8,559 bases of DNA. Origin: Cyclobacteriaceae bacterium. GTDB lineage: Bacteria > Bacteroidota > Bacteroidia > Cytophagales > Cyclobacteriaceae. The stretch covers positions 1 through 8,559 of the forward strand of contig JAIENH010000556.1 of assembly GCA_019751475.1 (NCBI GenBank), read 5' to 3'. The position numbers were made by a program, and so were the translations under genes. Below, piece by piece: positions 4,525 to 8,559 of the stretch. The notes below the pieces were generated by a model that saw only the letters and a program-made list of their open reading frames with translations, was not told the origin of the DNA and did no database searches. Position 1 is the stretch's first letter. Each line of letters opens with the position of its first letter.

Positions 4525-6801
4525 ATGGGACGGCTGTTGTGGATGATAATTTTTCTACCGTTTATCTCGGTAGCGCAAAATGTTCAGTTGAGCGGCTCCG
4601 TCACGGATTCCACAGGCTTTTCGCTTTCATCGGCTCACATCCAGGTAATTGGCCAAAAGAAAAAATTTGTGACGTCCGGGGCACTCGGGCGCTTTTCAGT
4701 GTCGGTGCCGCGCGGTGAAGTGCGGCTGGAGGTTTCTTACACCGGCTATAAAAAACTTGAGTGCACGCTTATTATCAAAGGTGATACCTCCATCACACTT
4801 ATCCTCAAAAGCAAATTTGAACAACTGGACGAAGTGGTGGTGACAGCCGAACGCACCCTGCAGTCCGATCAATTTGAAACTACCCGCATGAGCACCAATG
4901 TGCTCAGCGGAAAAGAAATCAGTTCGATACCGGTGCTCGGTGGCGAGGCTGATCTTATCAAGACCATTCAGTTATTGCCAGGCGTATCCAAAGGAGCCGA
5001 TGGCACCACCGATCTGTTTGTGCGTGGAGGTGCGGCCGACCAGAATTTAGTGTTGCTTGATGGCGCACCCGTTTATAACACCGGTCACCTGTTTGGTTTC
5101 TTGTCGGTTTTCAATCCGGATATTCTTGATAAAGTTGAATCCATCAACGGGGCGTTTCCAGCTCAGTATGGCGGGCGGCTGTCTTCCATCCTGGATGTAA
5201 GTTCGAAGGCGGGCTTCCCTAACAAAACGCATGTGAAAGGAAACATCGGATTGCTGGCTACGCGACTGATGATTGAACAACCACTGGTGAAAGATAAACT
5301 TTCGGTTTGGGTGGCAGGCCGCAGGACGTATGTTGACCAAGTGGTAAAGGCTGTGGGGCAAGAGTTACCGTATTTCTTTTATGACTTCAATGGAAAATTG
5401 TTGTACCGGCCGAGGGCGGACAGTCGGTTAGAAATAACTTTTTATCAAGGCAACGATGTGCTGAATTTTTCGAATGTAAGACCCTCACTGCGCAACCGTA
5501 ATTTCAACGCAGACTTTACGCTCGGCAACTCGACTCAAACTCTCCGTTGGGACAGGAATTACAAAATGGTCAATTCCACATTGTACTTCTACCGTACGCT
5601 GTTTAATTACAACATCCGCAACACCTTTCAGGATAATCGCCTCTTGGTAGCTTCAAGCATCGAAGATATTGGTGGCAAGTGGACGCTATCAACAGATTCG
5701 TTAACCAAAAACGTTTCATTCACCACTGGTATCGAAATGGTGCGCCACCAGGTAGCACCCAATCGCATCACTACGGCTGGAGAGATTTCAGAATTACTCA
5801 AGACTGGCGCTACACAACCCCAGACAGCTATCGAAACAAATATTTTCGTACAAGCCGATGGCAAATTTGCAAAGCAAGGCAGATATAGTGCGGGCATGCG
5901 TGTGTCATCTGCTTATGTTGGCAAGACATTTTACCCAAATCTCGAACCGCGCGCGGCTCTGCGCTGGTCACTCGACTCTGTCACCGCACTGAAGTTAAGT
6001 TATTCACGCATGGCACAATATCTGCACCGGGTGTCGAGCGCTGCGGTGGCTTTTCCTACTGACATCTGGTATCCGGTTACGGGTCGCGTGCGTCCACAAA
6101 CGGCCGATCAGGTTGCGCTCGCTGTGCAGCGTACGTTACCGCGTCAGTCTTTGTACGTGAGTATCGAAGGTTACTACAAATGGATGCACGACCTCATTGG
6201 CTATAAAGAAGGCGCCAGCTTACTGCTGAATACAAATTTTGAAGATCAATTAGTGCAGGGCAAGGGCCGCGCCTACGGATTGGAAGTGCTGATAAAAAAA
6301 GAAACAGGCAAGCTTACGGGTTGGATCAGCTACACCTGGTCGAAAGCCGAGCGCCAATTTGATTTGGTCAACGGAGGCCAACGGTTTTTAGCGCGATACG
6401 ATCGCAGGCACAATGCGGCCGTAGTGATGAATTATCAATTTGCAAAGCGCTGGGCTGTATCCACAGTATTTGAATTTATTTCCGGCTCCCGGTTTACGCC
6501 CATTGTCGGTCAGTATGTAGTGCCATCGCCCACGCTGGTGGGTGTCGATTTGATACCCGTGTACGCACCTATCAATTCGGTAAAGCTGGCTGACACACAT
6601 CGACTTGATGTTGGAATAAAATTCCGGTCACGGCCGGAGCGAACCTTTCAAGGCGAGTGGTTTGCGGGAGTATATAATGTGTACAACCGGGCTGCCCCGG
6701 TCGGGGTGGTCATCGTGCCAAACGGTGACGGCTCCTTTCGCTATGAGCAGCCGGGTCTTTTCGGATTGTTGCCCTTTATAAGTTATGGATTCAAATTCTA
6801 A
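4525..6801 (+). CDS. TonB-dependent outer membrane receptor with N-terminal carboxypeptidase-regulatory-like domain
   Basis: The 758-residue protein carries a signal peptide (residues 1-17, cleavage expected after FISVA). A carboxypeptidase-regulatory-like domain follows at about 19-95 (LSGSVTDSTGFSLSSAHIQV ... VSYTGYKKL), then a TonB-box-like LDEVVVTAE (101-109). The plug domain (about 115-230) shows LIKTIQLLPGV, DLFVRGGAADQNLVLLDGAPVYN, HLFGFLSVFNPDILDKVE and YGGRLSSILDV. A long outer-membrane barrel ends in aromatic Phe758 (SYGFKF), the usual assembly signal. Such receptors import ligands across the outer membrane using proton-motive energy from TonB-ExbB-ExbD. The substrate cannot be read from sequence. 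The type paired with DUF4249 lipoproteins is common in Bacteroidota and is distinct from SusC/SusD. The ATG follows an AAGGGG ribosome site and lies 28 bases after the tRNA. The stop is four bases before the start of the downstream partner. The gene appears complete. Confidence 0.95.
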   Translation: MGRLLWMIIFLPFISVAQNVQLSGSVTDSTGFSLSSAHIQVIGQKKKFVTSGALGRFSVSVPRGEVRLEVSYTGYKKLECTLIIKGDTSITLILKSKFEQLDEVVVTAERTLQSDQFETTRMSTNVLSGKEISSIPVLGGEADLIKTIQLLPGVSKGADGTTDLFVRGGAADQNLVLLDGAPVYNTGHLFGFLSVFNPDILDKVESINGAFPAQYGGRLSSILDVSSKAGFPNKTHVKGNIGLLATRLMIEQPLVKDKLSVWVAGRRTYVDQVVKAVGQELPYFFYDFNGKLLYRPRADSRLEITFYQGNDVLNFSNVRPSLRNRNFNADFTLGNSTQTLRWDRNYKMVNSTLYFYRTLFNYNIRNTFQDNRLLVASSIEDIGGKWTLSTDSLTKNVSFTTGIEMVRHQVAPNRITTAGEISELLKTGATQPQTAIETNIFVQADGKFAKQGRYSAGMRVSSAYVGKTFYPNLEPRAALRWSLDSVTALKLSYSRMAQYLHRVSSAAVAFPTDIWYPVTGRVRPQTADQVALAVQRTLPRQSLYVSIEGYYKWMHDLIGYKEGASLLLNTNFEDQLVQGKGRAYGLEVLIKKETGKLTGWISYTWSKAERQFDLVNGGQRFLARYDRRHNAAVVMNYQFAKRWAVSTVFEFISGSRFTPIVGQYVVPSPTLVGVDLIPVYAPINSVKLADTHRLDVGIKFRSRPERTFQGEWFAGVYNVYNRAAPVGVVIVPNGDGSFRYEQPGLFGLLPFISYGFKF

Positions 6802-6805
6802 TGCG

Positions 6806-7648
6806 ATGAAAAAACTTTTAAACATAGGATGGGTGGTAGTGGCTGTCGTACTCAGTAGTTGCATTCCTGATCCGCTGCGGGTAGATGACATTGCACAGTT
6901 GAAACCAAAAATTGTGGTGTCCTCCCAGTTGGTGCCAGGTGGTGCGCTGGTGGTGCTGATCACCAAGAGCATCAGCGCACTGGAGGCCGGTCGTGGCTCG
7001 GACCCGCAAGAGCTGATCAGCCAGATAGCGTTAGCTGATGCGCGCGTTTGGTTGCAACATGATAATCGTGTGGACTCCTTGCCTAATCTCGGCACCGGCC
7101 TTTATGGAAATATCAACTTAGACCTGCAACCTGGCCGTGATTATACACTCATTGTGAAAACAGTTGAGTTGGGCGAAGTGTCAGCCGTTACGCAGCTTCG
7201 GCAGCGGGTACCATTTCGATCGGTGCAGGCAAAACTATACGGCACCGGTTTTGATTCGTTGGCGCAGGTGAACTACAGTTTGCAAGACCCTGTTGGCCCC
7301 AACTGGTATATGATCAATGTGCAGCGCTACTCACAAAAGAATCAAATTACAGCCTACCTGAATCCTCGGGTCTTTACTCGCCTCGTACGCGATAGTATTT
7401 ATGATGGCAGAGTGATTGAAGATGAGTTTAAAGTTTTGTTTCGGAAATTTTCGAAAGGAGATACGGTAGCCGTGTTTCTGTCTAATATCAGTGAAGAGTA
7501 CTATGGATTTCTGAAGCTCCGTAACGACAGGCGCTATAATTTCAGTGCTTTTGCTTCGGAGCCACTAAATTTTAACAGCAACGTAAAGGGCGGCTTGGGG
7601 TATTTCAATCTGCACCTGCCGGATGCACGTATTTTTGTGATGGAATGA
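6806..7648 (+). CDS. DUF4249-domain lipoprotein, partner of the upstream TonB-dependent receptor
   Basis: The 280-residue product has a lipoprotein signal (MKKLLNIGWVVVAVVLSS, Cys19). After the Cys comes IPDPL and a first strand KPKIVVSSQLVPGGALVVLITKS (34-54), the usual DUF4249 opening of an Ig-like or beta-sandwich fold. QIALADARVWL and YTLIVKT follow. The C-terminal SEPLNFNSNVKGGLGYFNLH (251-270) matches the conserved DUF4249 ending (PxxxxSNxxxGxGxF). DUF4249 proteins are almost always encoded directly after receptors like the one here and are presumed to work with them at the outer membrane, though their biochemical role is not established. I chose the ATG at 6806 over 6785 because it begins the typical MKK n-region. 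The upstream Met would add seven residues and overlap the receptor gene by 17 bases. The two genes are certainly close enough to form an operon. Confidence 0.88.
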   Translation: MKKLLNIGWVVVAVVLSSCIPDPLRVDDIAQLKPKIVVSSQLVPGGALVVLITKSISALEAGRGSDPQELISQIALADARVWLQHDNRVDSLPNLGTGLYGNINLDLQPGRDYTLIVKTVELGEVSAVTQLRQRVPFRSVQAKLYGTGFDSLAQVNYSLQDPVGPNWYMINVQRYSQKNQITAYLNPRVFTRLVRDSIYDGRVIEDEFKVLFRKFSKGDTVAVFLSNISEEYYGFLKLRNDRRYNFSAFASEPLNFNSNVKGGLGYFNLHLPDARIFVME

Positions 7649-7678
7649 CGACCCTCCAAGGCGCCATGACATAAATCA

Positions 7679-7709
7679 TTGCGGCAGTTTGTGGTTTTGT
7701 CTATTTTAG
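7679..7709 (+). promoter_or_regulatory. Candidate promoter of the META-domain lipoprotein gene
   Basis: TTG at 7679-7681 and TATTTTAG at 7702-7709 are separated by 20 bases and approximate the Bacteroidota -33 TTTG and -7 TAnnTTTG elements with one mismatch in the latter. Initiation would fall at about 7713-7716, favouring the ATG at 7719 over 7710. Confidence 0.4.
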
Positions 7710-7718
7710 ATGTCAGTT

Positions 7719-8537
7719 ATGAAGGCCCACACATCGATTTTTTTGTCTTCGCTTTTATTTTGCTGCGCACCTCCGCGCGAGGCCACGCAGTCATCCCCTA
7801 AAGGTGAAGGCACCAATCCTGTGACGGAGGCGGTAGAAGTGAGTCCAAATAAATACATCGACAAGCAGGAAGCAGGAATTGACTTTGTAGCGTATGGCAA
7901 CGAACCGGGCTGGTCGCTTGACATTGATTTGCAGTCATTCATGGATTTCAAGACAACTGCTGGTGATCAAGGCATTCGCACAGCGGCTGTAAAAGAATCC
8001 ACCATGCCCGACTCGCAGGCTATCAGTTACTTTGCCGAGACGGAAAAAGGAAGCTTAAAGGTAACACTGATGAAGAAAGCATGTATGGACAATATGTCGG
8101 GTGAAAAATTTACCTACGAAGTCCGCATGGAGGTGAAGTACAAGGGAGAGGAAGATTTTGTATTGTTCGAAGGCTGTGGAAAATATCTTCCAGATTATCG
8201 CCTTCACAATACCTGGGAGCTGACGGAAATGAATGGAAAAATTATTTCATCAGAAGGATTGCCGAAAGGCGCTCCGCGGATTGAATTTAATACTACGGAG
8301 AGCAAGGTGCTTGGCATGGGTGGCTGTAATTCTTTTTTTGGCACCATGGACGTGAAGGAAAATGAAATTACTATCGGTGCGCTGGGTGCTACTAAGATGG
8401 CGTGCTCTGGTCTCAAGATTGAAGAAGAATTTTTTTCAACCCTTTCGGGAAAGGGTCTCACGTTTTTGGTAGCTCCACCCGGTTTGATTTTGAAAAAGGG
8501 CAATGAACGTGTGATGGCTTTCAAGCCGTTTGAATAG
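7719..8537 (+). CDS. Lipoprotein with COG3650-like domain and C-terminal META (HslJ-like, DUF306) domain
   Basis: The 272-residue product has a short hydrophobic signal (KAHTSIFLSSLLF) ending in Cys15-Cys16, probably lipidated although the lipobox lacks the usual small residue at -1. After a Ser/Pro/Glu-rich linker, residues about 53-160 match COG3650-type envelope proteins: DFVAYGNEPGWSLDID (55-70), CMDNMSGEKFTYEV (122-135) and FEGCGKYL (150-157). Cys122 and Cys153 may form a disulfide. Residues about 163-272 form a META domain: NTWELTEMNGK (164-174), PRIEFN (186-191), MGGCNSFFGTMDV (200-212), ITIGALGATKMACS (217-230). HslJ-type META domains are linked to heat and novobiocin resistance in Escherichia coli, but the molecular function is unclear. 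The ATG at 7719 is favoured by the nearby -7 element; 7710 would add MSV. It is separated from the receptor unit by 70 bases with its own promoter candidate, so it need not belong to that operon. Confidence 0.88.
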   Translation: MKAHTSIFLSSLLFCCAPPREATQSSPKGEGTNPVTEAVEVSPNKYIDKQEAGIDFVAYGNEPGWSLDIDLQSFMDFKTTAGDQGIRTAAVKESTMPDSQAISYFAETEKGSLKVTLMKKACMDNMSGEKFTYEVRMEVKYKGEEDFVLFEGCGKYLPDYRLHNTWELTEMNGKIISSEGLPKGAPRIEFNTTESKVLGMGGCNSFFGTMDVKENEITIGALGATKMACSGLKIEEEFFSTLSGKGLTFLVAPPGLILKKGNERVMAFKPFE

Positions 8538-8559
8538 TGTAGAATGTTTTAAACTTTTC

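Noticed and set aside
6785..6805. Earlier ATG for the DUF4249 gene
   Set aside because: The extra residues MDSNSNA precede a standard MKK lipoprotein n-region; the later ATG at 6806 gives a normal signal peptide.
6628..7095. Minus-strand 155-residue open frame across the receptor/DUF4249 junction
   Set aside because: It overlaps two well-supported genes, and its composition (Ser/Thr-rich, no domain) looks like an antisense shadow.
7649..7709. Terminator after the DUF4249 gene
   Set aside because: Only tiny palindromes (GGCGCC; ATGA/TCAT) are present and no stem with a T-run could be drawn.

Overview
The window looks like chromosomal DNA of a member of the Bacteroidota. It encodes a TonB-dependent receptor with an N-terminal carboxypeptidase-regulatory-like domain paired with a DUF4249 lipoprotein, a DUF2911 lipoprotein, and several other lipoproteins with short signal peptides. 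Shine-Dalgarno signals are mostly weak, and several -7 elements resemble the Bacteroidota TAnnTTTG consensus. The balanced base composition and gene content would suit a Cytophagales-type environmental bacterium, but that placement is inference only.

Left part (1-3030, all + strand): the C-terminal half of a pirin-family protein whose reading frame is closed by a TAG at 6-8; a repeat/hairpin terminator candidate; a small four-helix membrane protein (DUF6069-like); an FMN nitroreductase overlapping by one base an OsmC-family peroxidase-like protein; a two-domain iron-sulfur protein (YjdI/Fer4_19 plus CDGSH); and a DUF2911 lipoprotein. Pirin, nitroreductase, OsmC and the Fe-S protein read as a redox or oxidative/electrophile-stress neighbourhood, with the nitroreductase-OsmC pair very probably translationally coupled.

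Middle (3036-4496): a convergent minus-strand gene for a secreted lipoprotein with a beta-propeller/sialidase-like look. Its stop lies only 5 bases from the DUF2911 stop. A divergent intergenic region of about 100 bases follows, then a complete tRNA-Val(GAC) gene with a Bacteroidota-type -7 element just upstream.

Right part (4525-8537, + strand): the TonB-dependent receptor starts 28 bases after the tRNA and its DUF4249 lipoprotein partner follows directly, most likely forming one outer-membrane uptake unit of unknown substrate. After a 61-base gap with its own promoter candidate comes a lipoprotein combining a COG3650-like domain with a META (HslJ-like) domain. No mobile element, CRISPR array or integrase is visible, and no gap between genes exceeds about 100 bases. 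I see no clearly undescribed system. The points most worth a second look are the disrupted pirin, the tRNA-receptor linkage, the three-cysteine ferredoxin domain fused to CDGSH, the unassigned propeller lipoprotein, and the receptor/DUF4249 pair.
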